A stretch of DNA of 64,000 nt from Arenicella xantha (lineage in GTDB: Bacteria; Pseudomonadota; Gammaproteobacteria; Arenicellales; Arenicellaceae). Both the position numbers and the translations under genes were made by a program. The stretch is from contig NZ_QNRT01000004.1 of NCBI RefSeq assembly GCF_003315245.1, positions 1 through 64,000 on the forward strand, in the 5' to 3' direction. This document shows, piece after piece, positions 47,668 to 56,865 of the stretch; the stretch's first letter is position 1, and each line of letters begins with the position of its first letter. Below the pieces are notes generated by a model. It searched no databases. It was not told the DNA's origin and saw only the letters and a program-made list of their open reading frames with translations.

Positions 47668-50415
47668 ATGACCGATGCCGATTCTTTGATTCTTGCTTCA
47701 CCTTATTTGAATCGTTTACAGAGTCGCGTCTCGGTAGATGTTTCGGCTACTCAAGATGGGCTTATAGCTGGTTTGAAACAAATTAGAGAGCGCTTGAATA
47801 CTCTCTCGCAAGATGATCCAGACGTCAGTGAGCAAGTGTTACTGCAGGCAAAGATAGATTACTCCTTTCTTTGGGCCAATCTAGAACTACAGCAATTTGG
47901 TACGGCAGCGCAAAGGGGCAAGCTCTGGACTGAATTTGCTGATTGCACAATTGAATTTGCCTTGAGGCTTGCATGGCAGATCGTCGCACGTAAGGAGAAG
48001 TCGGTTGCTGCCAAGGTCGTTGAGTACGAAGGGAGGGTCCCTGGTTTAGTGGTGCTTGGCATGGGGAAGTTGGGTGGCTGTGACTTGAACGTATCGAGTG
48101 ATGTCGACCTGGTTGCGTATTTTGATCCAGATGTGTTGCCGGTGCCAGATGTTGTCGGTAAGAGTTACGTTTGTCATCGTGTGTTGCAAGCGCTCACTCG
48201 GTTGCTCTCGCAGAATGAGCAAACCGACTTTGTCTGGCGAGTTGATTGGCGTTTACGTCCGAATGCGTCGGCAACCACGCTAGCGATGTCGACTAAGGCG
48301 GCTAGAGACTATTATTTTTATCGAGCATCGCCGTGGCATCGGCTCGCGCTGATGAAGGCGCGTGTAGTGGCTGGTGACCGAACGCTGGGTAGTCGCTTCC
48401 TAGCAGAACTGTCGCCTTTTATCTGGCGCCAGAATTTGGACTACCGCGCGCTAGACGAGCTTGCTGAAATTAAGCAGCGAATAAATCTCGAGCATCCAGG
48501 GCTGCGTACCCAGCGGCAATGGCGCGAACCGATAGGCGAGGAAATCGCGGGGTTTAATGTAAAGCTCGGAAGTGGCGGAATTCGTGAAGTTGAATTCGTC
48601 GCGAATGCACTGCAATTAGTTTGGGGTGGCCGAATGCATTCTCTGCGACAGCCGAATACGGTGAAAGCGTTGAGCGCATTGGCTGACGAGCAACGCTTAG
48701 ATCGAAATGATGCAAATAACTTAATTGAGAGTTATCAGACGCTGCGTAGAATTGAGAATGCGATTCAGCTGCTAGGCAATCAACAGTCACATCAGATTCC
48801 TTCAGAGCCGGTAAGGCAACAGCAGCTATTGACCTTATTGGGGATCGCTGAGTGGAACCAGTTAGTGTCGCAGATCAATCCAGCGCGGCGTTGGGTGAAT
48901 GACTACTTTTCCGAATTGTTTGCGGAGCAGTCATCGTCGCACCAAGAGCCAATCATTTGGCCCGAAGGGTTGTCCGCTCAAGCCGATGAGATTGTTGAGG
49001 CGTGGGAGAATGGCTATTATTTATATGGCGTGTCGAACCAGGTACGTCACCGCTTAGTACCTTTGACCCGCGGTATTGCGAGTTTTCTGAATGAAAACAG
49101 CGAGCCCAACAATCAAACTGCTAGCGAAATAATTGTGCGACTGCATGACTTCTTTCGCTCTCTGCCGAGTGGCGAGCAGTATTTTAGATTACTTGCTGAG
49201 TCTCCTGCTCTGTTGCGGAGCATTGTGCCCCCGTTATTGTATTCGCCGCCAATGGTGTCATTGCTGCGTCAGTCGCCACATATCATTGATTGCTATGTCC
49301 AGGAGGATTGGCGGTACCCTGACCCGTTTGACGGTGACTATGTTTTGCAGGCCGAAGGTTATGAAGAGCAACTGGAACGGATGCGTCGATTTGTGAACGA
49401 ATATCTGTACCAGCTGTATCTTAGTTTTTTACAAGGCGCTATCACGGTACCGGACTTTCAGGAAGCGCTTACTCGTCTCGCTGAGCAGTCGATTGAGTTA
49501 GCCGTGCAGTCGGTGACCCAGAATATGGGCTTAACCGAGTCACCAGTGTCGATTATTGGCATGGGAAAAGTGGCGATGCGTCGTATGTCTCCGATGTCTG
49601 ATCTAGATTTAATTTTTGTGTTCGATCAGAGCGCGGCAGATATTGATTCGGCTTCACGATTTGTGAGTCGCTTGCAAACCGCTATCTCGACGCCAATGCG
49701 TGAGGGTATTTTATATGAGCTTGATACGCGCCTGCGCCCCTCTGGTCGTTCAGGTGCGCCCACGGTAAGCATTGAAAGCTTTGCAAACCACCATCGACAG
49801 CGAGCGCACACATGGGAACATATTGCTTTGGTACCAAGTCGCGTTGTGGTGGGTAATCATCAGGCCGAAAAGCGAATCGAAAACATTAAGTTGGAGATGA
49901 TTAATGCCGAACGCAGTCACGATCAATTATTACGCGACGCGTTAAAAATGTGGACTAGGATTGCTGACCATCGGATTGGTGATACCCCTATGCAAAATTT
50001 GAATAGTAAATTGCGTACCGGGGGCTTAATGCAAGCCGAGTATTTAGCCTCGTGCATGATCCTGATTAATGGCCATGATAAACAATTCACCAACGGTAGT
50101 TTTGATGCAATGTTGGCGGAATGTTTGACCGAGTCTGGGCTTGAAGAGTTGCCTGAAGTTCTACAGTTTTGGCGAATCCAACAGTTGTGGGAGCGTTTAT
50201 TAGGCAAGACAGATCAACCATTGAGTAGTCTGCGGGATGTCTACTTCTCTCGTCTCTTAGAGCACTCGGAAGTCGGCAGTATGGATGAACTGCTAGCCAA
50301 AAAGAAGCGTTACTCAGAGCTGATTGAAAGCAGCTTAAATGATCTCTTTGCTGGTCTAAAAATGACTCGAAAGGAAATCGATGATTGGCACGAGCAGCAA
50401 GTTATTTGGAAATAG
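47668..50415 (+). CDS. glnE: Glutamine synthetase adenylyltransferase/deadenylase
   Basis: GlnE switches glutamine synthetase off by adding AMP and on by removing it, in response to PII. The 915-residue protein (E. coli 946) has two nucleotidyltransferase-like domains. The N-terminal one has VVLGMGKLGGCDLNVSSDVD and the C-terminal one has IIGMGKVAMRRMSPMSDLDL, each with the paired Asp of the catalytic site. ATG follows TTTCC with a weak ribosome site. Its last 14 bases overlap the convergent LysR gene. Confidence 0.95.
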   Translation: MTDADSLILASPYLNRLQSRVSVDVSATQDGLIAGLKQIRERLNTLSQDDPDVSEQVLLQAKIDYSFLWANLELQQFGTAAQRGKLWTEFADCTIEFALRLAWQIVARKEKSVAAKVVEYEGRVPGLVVLGMGKLGGCDLNVSSDVDLVAYFDPDVLPVPDVVGKSYVCHRVLQALTRLLSQNEQTDFVWRVDWRLRPNASATTLAMSTKAARDYYFYRASPWHRLALMKARVVAGDRTLGSRFLAELSPFIWRQNLDYRALDELAEIKQRINLEHPGLRTQRQWREPIGEEIAGFNVKLGSGGIREVEFVANALQLVWGGRMHSLRQPNTVKALSALADEQRLDRNDANNLIESYQTLRRIENAIQLLGNQQSHQIPSEPVRQQQLLTLLGIAEWNQLVSQINPARRWVNDYFSELFAEQSSSHQEPIIWPEGLSAQADEIVEAWENGYYLYGVSNQVRHRLVPLTRGIASFLNENSEPNNQTASEIIVRLHDFFRSLPSGEQYFRLLAESPALLRSIVPPLLYSPPMVSLLRQSPHIIDCYVQEDWRYPDPFDGDYVLQAEGYEEQLERMRRFVNEYLYQLYLSFLQGAITVPDFQEALTRLAEQSIELAVQSVTQNMGLTESPVSIIGMGKVAMRRMSPMSDLDLIFVFDQSAADIDSASRFVSRLQTAISTPMREGILYELDTRLRPSGRSGAPTVSIESFANHHRQRAHTWEHIALVPSRVVVGNHQAEKRIENIKLEMINAERSHDQLLRDALKMWTRIADHRIGDTPMQNLNSKLRTGGLMQAEYLASCMILINGHDKQFTNGSFDAMLAECLTESGLEELPEVLQFWRIQQLWERLLGKTDQPLSSLRDVYFSRLLEHSEVGSMDELLAKKKRYSELIESSLNDLFAGLKMTRKEIDDWHEQQVIWK

Positions 50416-51337
50416 CATCGCTGTCATTGAGGGGTTTGATTTCGTCAATGATGAGCGTGCGTAACCAACTTAACGCCGCGTCTTGTTCGGTGTTGGCATG
50501 CCAATAGAGGTTGGTTGAGAGCTCAGGGATTGCGTATGGCGAATCAACCACACAAAGCTGATCATTTAGCAGTTGCTCTGACATCGCCAGAGACACCGTT
50601 AGCAATTGATCTGAGGTTTTTAAAATCGTTGCCGCGGCCACATAGTTTTGGCAGCGAATCGTCATGTGGCGCACTAATCCGCGCTGTTGAAAATAGGTGT
50701 CTTCCATCGTCATGCCGAGCGGCCTGTTAGACACGCTGATGTGCGTAGCGGCAAGATAATTGCGTTTGTTAAGCTTGCCGGCAAGCGGATGATCGACTCG
50801 CATCATTACACAAAACGGACTCGACCAAAGCGTGCGATGGTGCACCGGTGGTTTGGCCGGAATTGCAACGTCCAAGGCTAGATCCAGATGTCCCGATGCG
50901 AGCTCACGAGTCAAGTTGTTACGTTCAACCTTCACGCTGGCAATGCTGGTGTTTGGCGCTCGCTTAGCGAGGACCGACGATAAGATCGGCAATACCGATG
51001 CTTCTAACGCATCATGCATACCAATTCGAAATGTCTGCTCACTCTGCTGCGGGTCGAAGTCGCCCCATTGTTGCAAAATTTGTTGTAAGCGCGTGAGTGT
51101 GTCGATAATCAACGGCGCCATGCGCTGACAAGCGGGAGTGGGCACCATTTTTTGCTGCGCCCGCACGAACAACGGATCGTTCAGAACATCTCTAAGCCGC
51201 CGAATCGCATGGCTTACCGCGGACGGAGTTATGTGTAAGCTCTCGGCCGCTTTGGTCATGTTTTGTTCCACGTAAAGGCTTTGGAACACCTTGAGCAAGT
51301 TGAGATCTAATTGCTGAATACGTTTTAAGTCGACCAT
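50402..51337 (-). CDS. LysR-family transcriptional regulator
   Basis: A 311-residue LysR regulator. The N-terminal winged helix (about 5-65) reads LNLLKVFQSLYVEQNMTKAA, then LHITPSAVSHAIRRLRD. The C-terminal inducer-binding domain is less conserved. It is divergent from the acyl-CoA dehydrogenase operon and probably controls it. The final 14 bases overlap the 3' end of glnE. Confidence 0.9.
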   Translation of the reverse strand: MVDLKRIQQLDLNLLKVFQSLYVEQNMTKAAESLHITPSAVSHAIRRLRDVLNDPLFVRAQQKMVPTPACQRMAPLIIDTLTRLQQILQQWGDFDPQQSEQTFRIGMHDALEASVLPILSSVLAKRAPNTSIASVKVERNNLTRELASGHLDLALDVAIPAKPPVHHRTLWSSPFCVMMRVDHPLAGKLNKRNYLAATHISVSNRPLGMTMEDTYFQQRGLVRHMTIRCQNYVAAATILKTSDQLLTVSLAMSEQLLNDQLCVVDSPYAIPELSTNLYWHANTEQDAALSWLRTLIIDEIKPLNDSDAISK

Positions 51338-51406
51338 TTAATTAACGGTTTTAAGTTGAATTCTATTCATATGTACGACTTAGTATATTTCATTTTGTTC
51401 ATTAGT

Positions 51407-51446
51407 AAATGGCGTATTCTATTCTCAACAATTAACCACGCCATTT
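51407..51446. promoter_or_regulatory. Inverted repeat in LysR-acyl-CoA dehydrogenase spacer
   Basis: AAATGGCGT (51407-51415) and ACGCCATTT (51438-51446) are exact reverse complements with a 22-base spacer. It lies ten bases before the acyl-CoA dehydrogenase ATG, in the divergent spacer. It may be an operator for the LysR protein or an RNA hairpin in the leader. Confidence 0.55.
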
Positions 51447-51455
51447 GCCATTGCT

Positions 51456-52682
51456 ATGAATTTTGAACACAGTCAGAAAACCCAAGATTATATTTCGCGT
51501 GTAAAAGCATTTATGCGCGAGCACGTCGAGCCAGTCGAAGGATTGATCTATCGTGAGATGCAAGAGATGAATCCAGATGGTAACTGGCGTAACTGGAAGT
51601 TGCATCCTTTACTTACAGAGTTCAAGCAGCAGGCTAAAAGCGAAGGTTTATGGAATCTATTCCTGCCCGATGCGGAACTAGGTAAAGGCTTAACCACCTT
51701 AGAGTATGCGCCGTTGGCGGAAGAAATGGGGCGCATGTTATTTGCACCTGAAATATTTAATTGTAATGCGCCTGACACTGGCAATATGGAAGTGCTTTAT
51801 CACTTTGGTAATGAGCAGCAGAAACAACAATGGTTAACCCCCTTGTTGGCCGGTGAAATTCGTTCGGTGTTCGGCATGACCGAGCCTGATGTGGCGTCAT
51901 CAGATGCCACCAATATGCAAGCTACGATTGAAGAGGACGGCGACCATGTTGTTGTCAATGGTAAGAAATGGTGGAGTACCGGCTTGGGTCATCCGAATGC
52001 TAAGTTCACCATTTTTATGGGTTTATCAAATCCAGGGAATGATCGTCATAATCGCCATGCGATGGTGATTGTGCCACTTGATAGCGAAGGCTTAGAAATC
52101 AAGCGAATGCTGACGGCCTATGGTGACTACGATGCTCCTTACGGACATGGCGAAATGCATTTATCTAATGTGCGAGTACCCAAAGAGAATTTAATTATGG
52201 GTATGGGTAAAGGGTTTGCAATAGCGCAAGGCCGGCTTGGCCCAGGTCGAATTCACCATTGCATGCGGACCATCGGTTTGGCTGAGAAAGCTCTCGAATT
52301 AGCAATTCATCGCGGCTTGCAGCGTGAAGCATTTGGTAAACCTATTATTAAGCTTGGCGGCAACGGTGAGCGTATTGCGCAAGCGCGGATAGCGATCGAT
52401 CAAGCGCGCTTATTGACCCTAAATGCGGCTTGGAAAATTGACAATGTTGGAGTCAAAGCGGCGATGACTGAGATTTCGGCTATCAAGGTAGCGGTTCCGC
52501 GGATGGCACAAGATGTCGTGGATATGGCGATTCAGATTCACGGCGGCGCCGGGATGTGCGAAGATTTCCCCCTCGCACACTTTGCCGCCGGAGTGCGCGC
52601 GTTACGTCTTGCCGATGGCCCTGATGAGGTGCATATGGGCATGGTTACTCGGCTGGAAATGAAAAAATATATGAGTCGCTAA
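51456..52682 (+). CDS. Acyl-CoA dehydrogenase (ACAD family)
   Basis: A 408-residue FAD-dependent acyl-CoA dehydrogenase. Signatures are VFGMTEPDVASSDATNM, KWWSTGLGHP and IHGGAGMCEDFPLA near the C-terminus. The layout is close to the ACAD11/CaiA-like branch. It catalyses removal of two hydrogens from an acyl-CoA or a related step. The next gene's ATG overlaps the stop by one base, so the operon is tightly coupled. Confidence 0.9.
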   Translation: MNFEHSQKTQDYISRVKAFMREHVEPVEGLIYREMQEMNPDGNWRNWKLHPLLTEFKQQAKSEGLWNLFLPDAELGKGLTTLEYAPLAEEMGRMLFAPEIFNCNAPDTGNMEVLYHFGNEQQKQQWLTPLLAGEIRSVFGMTEPDVASSDATNMQATIEEDGDHVVVNGKKWWSTGLGHPNAKFTIFMGLSNPGNDRHNRHAMVIVPLDSEGLEIKRMLTAYGDYDAPYGHGEMHLSNVRVPKENLIMGMGKGFAIAQGRLGPGRIHHCMRTIGLAEKALELAIHRGLQREAFGKPIIKLGGNGERIAQARIAIDQARLLTLNAAWKIDNVGVKAAMTEISAIKVAVPRMAQDVVDMAIQIHGGAGMCEDFPLAHFAAGVRALRLADGPDEVHMGMVTRLEMKKYMSR

Positions 52683-53494
52683 TGAAAAAAGTTTTAATTA
52701 CTGGGGCTGGGTCTGGTTTGGGCCGAGCCTTGGCATTACGTTATGGTCAGGCTGGTGCCGATGTTTGTGTCGCCGATGTAAACCAAGAAGGTGGGCAGGA
52801 AACCGTCAGCCAAATCGAAGCGGCTGGTGGGTCGGCGTTCTTTCAGGGCTGCGACATTACGCAGCAATGGGATGTCGACAAGCTTGCCATCGCCTTGGCC
52901 GAGCGATGGCAGTCGCTGGATGTGTTGGTCAACAACGCCGGTGTCGCATCGGCCGGTTCTATTGAGTCTGAGCGCCTAGAGCAGTGGCAATGGGTACTAG
53001 AAATCAATTTATTAGGCCAAGTGCGGATGACTAAAGCCATGCTGCCTTTGCTACGTAAAAGCACAGCGGATAATCGTGACATCATCAATATTGCATCGCA
53101 AGCCGGTTTAACGCCAGCGCCGGGCATGGGTAGCTATTCTGTTACTAAAGCGGCCATGGTTAGCTTTGCTGAGACTGCGCATCTGGAATTCGCCCATGAA
53201 GGCATCCACGTTAGTGTTGTTTGTCCGTCCTTTTTCGACACCAATCTCAACCAATCTCTACGCAGCGACGACGCGGGAATGCAAGCTGTGGTCACCAAGA
53301 TGATTAAAAAGTCAGGTGTTAGCGCGGACTCAATTGCCGAACAAGTAATAAAAGATGTGCATGCACGTAAGTTTATGGTTATCACGCACAAAGAGGGGCG
53401 TAAGGCTCACCGTTTAAAGCGATTTTTACCGATCGAACGTTATCTGAAGATAGTCAAAGATCGAACTAAAAAGTTTGTTAAAGCCAATGACTAG
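52682..53494 (+). CDS. Short-chain dehydrogenase/reductase
   Basis: A 270-residue SDR with the Rossmann motif TGAGSGLGRALALRY, the NNAGVA motif and the catalytic Y-x3-K in SYSVTKAAM, with Ser in NIASQAG. It is probably an NAD(P)-dependent oxidoreductase of a hydroxyacyl or ketoacyl substrate in this operon. It starts on the stop codon of the dehydrogenase gene. Confidence 0.9.
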   Translation: MKKVLITGAGSGLGRALALRYGQAGADVCVADVNQEGGQETVSQIEAAGGSAFFQGCDITQQWDVDKLAIALAERWQSLDVLVNNAGVASAGSIESERLEQWQWVLEINLLGQVRMTKAMLPLLRKSTADNRDIINIASQAGLTPAPGMGSYSVTKAAMVSFAETAHLEFAHEGIHVSVVCPSFFDTNLNQSLRSDDAGMQAVVTKMIKKSGVSADSIAEQVIKDVHARKFMVITHKEGRKAHRLKRFLPIERYLKIVKDRTKKFVKAND

Positions 53495-54566
53495 TTCGTC
53501 AGCGCTGAGTGACAAGGGTGGTGCTGTCAGAGATGGTGAAGAGCTGGACCTATCGACTCTAAACCCTTGGTTAAAGTCTAAGGTTGAGGGGCTGTCTGGC
53601 GAACCTGCTGTGACGCAATACGCTGGTGGTGCCTCCAATTGGACGTATTGCTTAAGCTACCCTGAGCGTGACGTGGTATTGCGCCGAGCTCCAGCTGGAA
53701 CCAAAGCTAAGGGCGCACATGACATGGGGCGCGAGTATCGATTACAAGCGGCATTGAAACCAGTGTATTCGTATGTGCCAACGATGCTGGCGCATTCTGA
53801 CGATGTGTCGATTGTTGGCGCTGAATTCTATGTTATGGAAAAGGTGGTGGGGTTAATTCCCCGTACCAATTTGCCGCGCAACCTTAGCATGAGTGTGGAG
53901 CAACACGCCGCGCTTTGCCATAATGCGCTGGATAGCTTGATTGAACTGCATCAAGTCGATTATCAGTCGGCTGGCTTAGATACGCTTGCAAAGGGCGCTG
54001 GCTATACTCAGCGGCAGATCGAGGGATGGTCGCATCGCTACCAAAAAGCCAAGACTTGGAATGTGCCTAGCGGGCAAAATGTTATGCGTTGGTTAAGTGA
54101 TCACTTGCCTGCTGATGAACGAATTTGTTTAACCCACAATGATTTTCGCTTAGATAATTTGGTGCTTGATACGCAAGACCCCACGCGAATTATTGGTGTG
54201 CTTGACTGGGAGCTTGCTACGTTGGGCGACCCCCTGATGGATCTAGGGAATACTTTGGCGTATTGGGTTGAAGCTGATGATGACTTCTTTGCGCAAAAGA
54301 CACGGCGTCAGCCAACTCACTTGCCTGGCATGTTGAGCCGCCAACAAGTGGTCGACTACTACACGCAGAAAACTGGGTTTAGCTACGAGAACTTCAGCTT
54401 TTACGAAGTCTATGGGCTATTTCGTCTTGCCGGTATTGTGCAGCAAATATACTACCGCTATCACCATAAGCAGACTCGTAATCCTGCCTTTAAACAGCTG
54501 TGGGTATTTGTACACTATCTACTGCATCGCTGTCGCAAAATCATCAACCGTTCAGGACTAGCATGA
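53487..54566 (+). CDS. Aminoglycoside-phosphotransferase-fold kinase (ACAD10/11, LvaA-like)
   Basis: A 359-residue phosphotransferase-fold protein. The nucleotide loop is GGASNWTYCL, the catalytic loop is THNDFRLDNLVLD and the metal-binding DWELAT follows. In animals ACAD10/ACAD11 fuse a similar kinase to an acyl-CoA dehydrogenase, and in Pseudomonas putida LvaA phosphorylates 4-hydroxyvaleryl-CoA. The ATG at 53487 overlaps the SDR stop by eight bases; an upstream TTG at 53475 is less likely. The neighbour dehydrogenase supports a role in 4-hydroxyacyl-CoA catabolism, but this is inference. Confidence 0.82.
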   Translation: MTSSSALSDKGGAVRDGEELDLSTLNPWLKSKVEGLSGEPAVTQYAGGASNWTYCLSYPERDVVLRRAPAGTKAKGAHDMGREYRLQAALKPVYSYVPTMLAHSDDVSIVGAEFYVMEKVVGLIPRTNLPRNLSMSVEQHAALCHNALDSLIELHQVDYQSAGLDTLAKGAGYTQRQIEGWSHRYQKAKTWNVPSGQNVMRWLSDHLPADERICLTHNDFRLDNLVLDTQDPTRIIGVLDWELATLGDPLMDLGNTLAYWVEADDDFFAQKTRRQPTHLPGMLSRQQVVDYYTQKTGFSYENFSFYEVYGLFRLAGIVQQIYYRYHHKQTRNPAFKQLWVFVHYLLHRCRKIINRSGLA

Positions 54567-55264
54567 GTAGTATTTATTTGATTCGTCACGGTCAAGCTTC
54601 GTTTGGCCAAGAAAATTATGATCAGCTGTCGGAGCTTGGGCAGCGTCAAGCGTCACGCCTCGGTGAGGTTGTCGGTTCCCGCTTGGGTTCAATCAACCGA
54701 GTGGTATTAGGCACTATGCACCGACATCGCCAAACCGCAGAAAACTGTCTGATTGGGTTTGGGCTCGACTTAGGCTCAGTGGACACTGAGTTTGATGCAG
54801 GCTGGAACGAATACGATCACCAAGACATATTGGCGCAATTCAGGCCTGAGTTTGCTACAGCCGCAGGCATGACTGAGTTTATTCGGCAACAGCCTAATCC
54901 GAAACAAGCGTTTGAGCAAGATTTCAACGCTGCAATGAATCGCTGGATTGCTGGTGAACATGACGATTATGTAGAGTCATGGCATGACTATCGAGCGCGA
55001 GTTCAACAAGCGCTGGCACGCACTGTGGAGCGGCATGCGGCGTCAACCCGCACGCTGGTTTTCACCTCAGGCGGACCGATTTCCTTAGTTAGCCAACAAT
55101 TATTGGGTGTGCCTTCTGAGGCGATTATGCGCATGAATTGGACTTTGATGAATTGCGCCGTGACCAAATTAGTTAGTACCAAAGACCGGCTGTTTTTATC
55201 GTCTCTCAATGAGCATTCTCATTTTGAGGGCGACGCGTTTAAGCACTTTATAACCTATACCTAA
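54563..55264 (+). CDS. Histidine phosphatase family protein
   Basis: A 233-residue phosphoglycerate-mutase-like phosphatase: the catalytic LIRHGQASFG and the second His in FTSGGPISLV-type residues follow the usual order. The start ATG overlaps the kinase TGA (ATGA). It may dephosphorylate a pathway intermediate or a nucleotide. A housekeeping phosphatase is the alternative. Confidence 0.82.
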   Translation: MSSIYLIRHGQASFGQENYDQLSELGQRQASRLGEVVGSRLGSINRVVLGTMHRHRQTAENCLIGFGLDLGSVDTEFDAGWNEYDHQDILAQFRPEFATAAGMTEFIRQQPNPKQAFEQDFNAAMNRWIAGEHDDYVESWHDYRARVQQALARTVERHAASTRTLVFTSGGPISLVSQQLLGVPSEAIMRMNWTLMNCAVTKLVSTKDRLFLSSLNEHSHFEGDAFKHFITYT

Positions 55265-55308
55265 GCAAACGTTATGCGCGTTTTGTTTGGGGTTGATAAC
55301 CATTAGCT

Positions 55309-56064
55309 ATGAGTATGAATAGACAAAATATTTTGATTACTGGTGCCAGCTCGGGCCTAGGTTTTATGATGGCAAAGCTCTATGCAGCGCAAGGTAAAAA
55401 CCTCGCGCTGTGTGCTCGCCGAGTCGACAAACTTAAGCTGTTGAAAACGGAAATCGAGGCCGCCAACCCTAATGTGAAGGTATTCGTTCGCGAACTCGAT
55501 GTGAATAATCATGAGCAGGTATTCGACGTTTTCAAAAGGTTTGCTGAGGACTTAGGTCACATTGATCGAGTGATTGTGAATGCCGGAATGGGTAAGGGCG
55601 CATCATTGGGTACCGGTTATTTTAATGCCAATAAGCAAACTGCGATCACTAATTTTGTGTCGGCCATTGCTCAATGTGAAGCGGCATTGGAATTGTTTAG
55701 GGCGCAGAATCACGGGCATTTAGTGACTATTTCATCAGTCAGTGCCGTGCGTGGTTTTCGTCGAGCGATGACGGTGTATGCCGCTACCAAGGCGGCGATT
55801 ACTTCGCTTACTGAAGGTATTCGAATCGATTTATTGGGAACGCCGATCAAGGCAACCACGATTCACCCTGGGTTTATCCGCAGCGAGATCAATGAAAAAG
55901 TTAAAACGGTTCCGTTTATTGTGGATACTGAAACTGGTTGCAAAGCCATATTGAAAGCAATTGATAAGGAGGGCGCGAATTACTATGTGCCTTCATGGCC
56001 TTGGGCGGTTATGTGTCGTCTGATGAAAATCGCGCCATTGAGACTGTTGGCGAAAATGAGCTAA
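55309..56064 (+). CDS. Short-chain dehydrogenase/reductase, second
   Basis: A 251-residue SDR with ITGASSGLGFMMAKLYA, VNAGMGKGAS and the Y-x3-K motif YAATKAAITS after SSVSAVRG. It resembles fatty-acid-type oxidoreductases. It is the last gene of the operon, 44 bases after the phosphatase. Substrate unknown. Confidence 0.88.
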   Translation: MSMNRQNILITGASSGLGFMMAKLYAAQGKNLALCARRVDKLKLLKTEIEAANPNVKVFVRELDVNNHEQVFDVFKRFAEDLGHIDRVIVNAGMGKGASLGTGYFNANKQTAITNFVSAIAQCEAALELFRAQNHGHLVTISSVSAVRGFRRAMTVYAATKAAITSLTEGIRIDLLGTPIKATTIHPGFIRSEINEKVKTVPFIVDTETGCKAILKAIDKEGANYYVPSWPWAVMCRLMKIAPLRLLAKMS

Positions 56065-56395
56065 GGAGCTTGCTGTTCGAATCTCTAACCAAGGCCGCAC
56101 GCTATTCATTGTGCGGTCATTAAGTGAGCAATCAATGCAGCTAGAATCGATGGCTTTACTCGGTATTACTCGTTTAGATATTTACGCCAGCGAAGAATTT
56201 ACCTTGCATACCCGCTGAGCAACGTGTTTTTACGACCTTTGTCCATTATTCCGCGACTATAGTCCACTTGTTTGCTTTGCCTGTTCTCCGTAGTCTGTTA
56301 ATCAATAACAGACAAGTAGTCTTGTTTGACTGGTAGTCTGCTTATTTAGTACAGGGTGTACGATGAATTCTGGAAGGAGAGGGTAGCTAGGAACA
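56065..56395. other. Spacer with short hairpins, no gene seen
   Basis: Within these 331 bases are two small stems, CCGCAC/GTGCGG (56095-56116) and GTCTGTTA/TAACAGAC (56293-56313). Neither is followed by a strong T-run. I see no convincing coding region. Confidence 0.45.
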
Positions 56396-56773
56396 GTGGG
56401 TTTGCGAATGAAAGTAACGGATGAGTTAACTGATTTGGTTGTCGAGCTTGGCGAGTTAGAAAGTTTTGAACTCGCGGGGATGTTAATCAACCAGAATGGC
56501 GTATCAGTCAAAGGGTTGCTCCAGTTATTTAATCAGACAGATAATCTACGTTCTAAACAGGTCGTCAGAGAAATATTCGATGAAATGGGTTACGGGTGGT
56601 TCGTCGAACTCGATGAGATGACTTTTAGATCAGCCGCTGGTTTGAAAAAAATAAAAACCAAACAAACCAGCGGTTGTGATACCCATATTGTTGCTAGAGC
56701 CATCTCAGAGGATGAGATATTAAGCGATCAAGAGTTTCTTGAGCTAATTCCGATTAATCAATATTTTCATTAA
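56396..56773 (+). CDS. Small protein of unknown function
   Basis: A 125-residue acidic protein beginning with a helical segment (DELTDLVVELGELESFELA) and ending EFLELIPINQYFH. There is no signal peptide, membrane segment or motif I recognise. It has one Cys. The start is GTG at 56396; ATG at 56408 is the alternative. It stands alone between the SDR operon and the propeller gene. Confidence 0.5.
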   Translation: MGLRMKVTDELTDLVVELGELESFELAGMLINQNGVSVKGLLQLFNQTDNLRSKQVVREIFDEMGYGWFVELDEMTFRSAAGLKKIKTKQTSGCDTHIVARAISEDEILSDQEFLELIPINQYFH

Positions 56774-56865
56774 AGGAAAAGTCTCCGCCAGACAGGTATC
56801 CCAATATGTCCATCTTCGTTACCTCTTGTGTCTAAGACGGATTTCCCTTTTTATTGATTTATTAG

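Noticed and set aside
56066-56090. Second GTTCGAATC string
   Set aside because: It lacks the pairing needed for a tRNA T-arm and is not near other tRNA features.
56141-56220. 27-codon frame in the spacer before the small unknown gene
   Set aside because: It has no ribosome site and no sign of selection; chance frames of this length are common.
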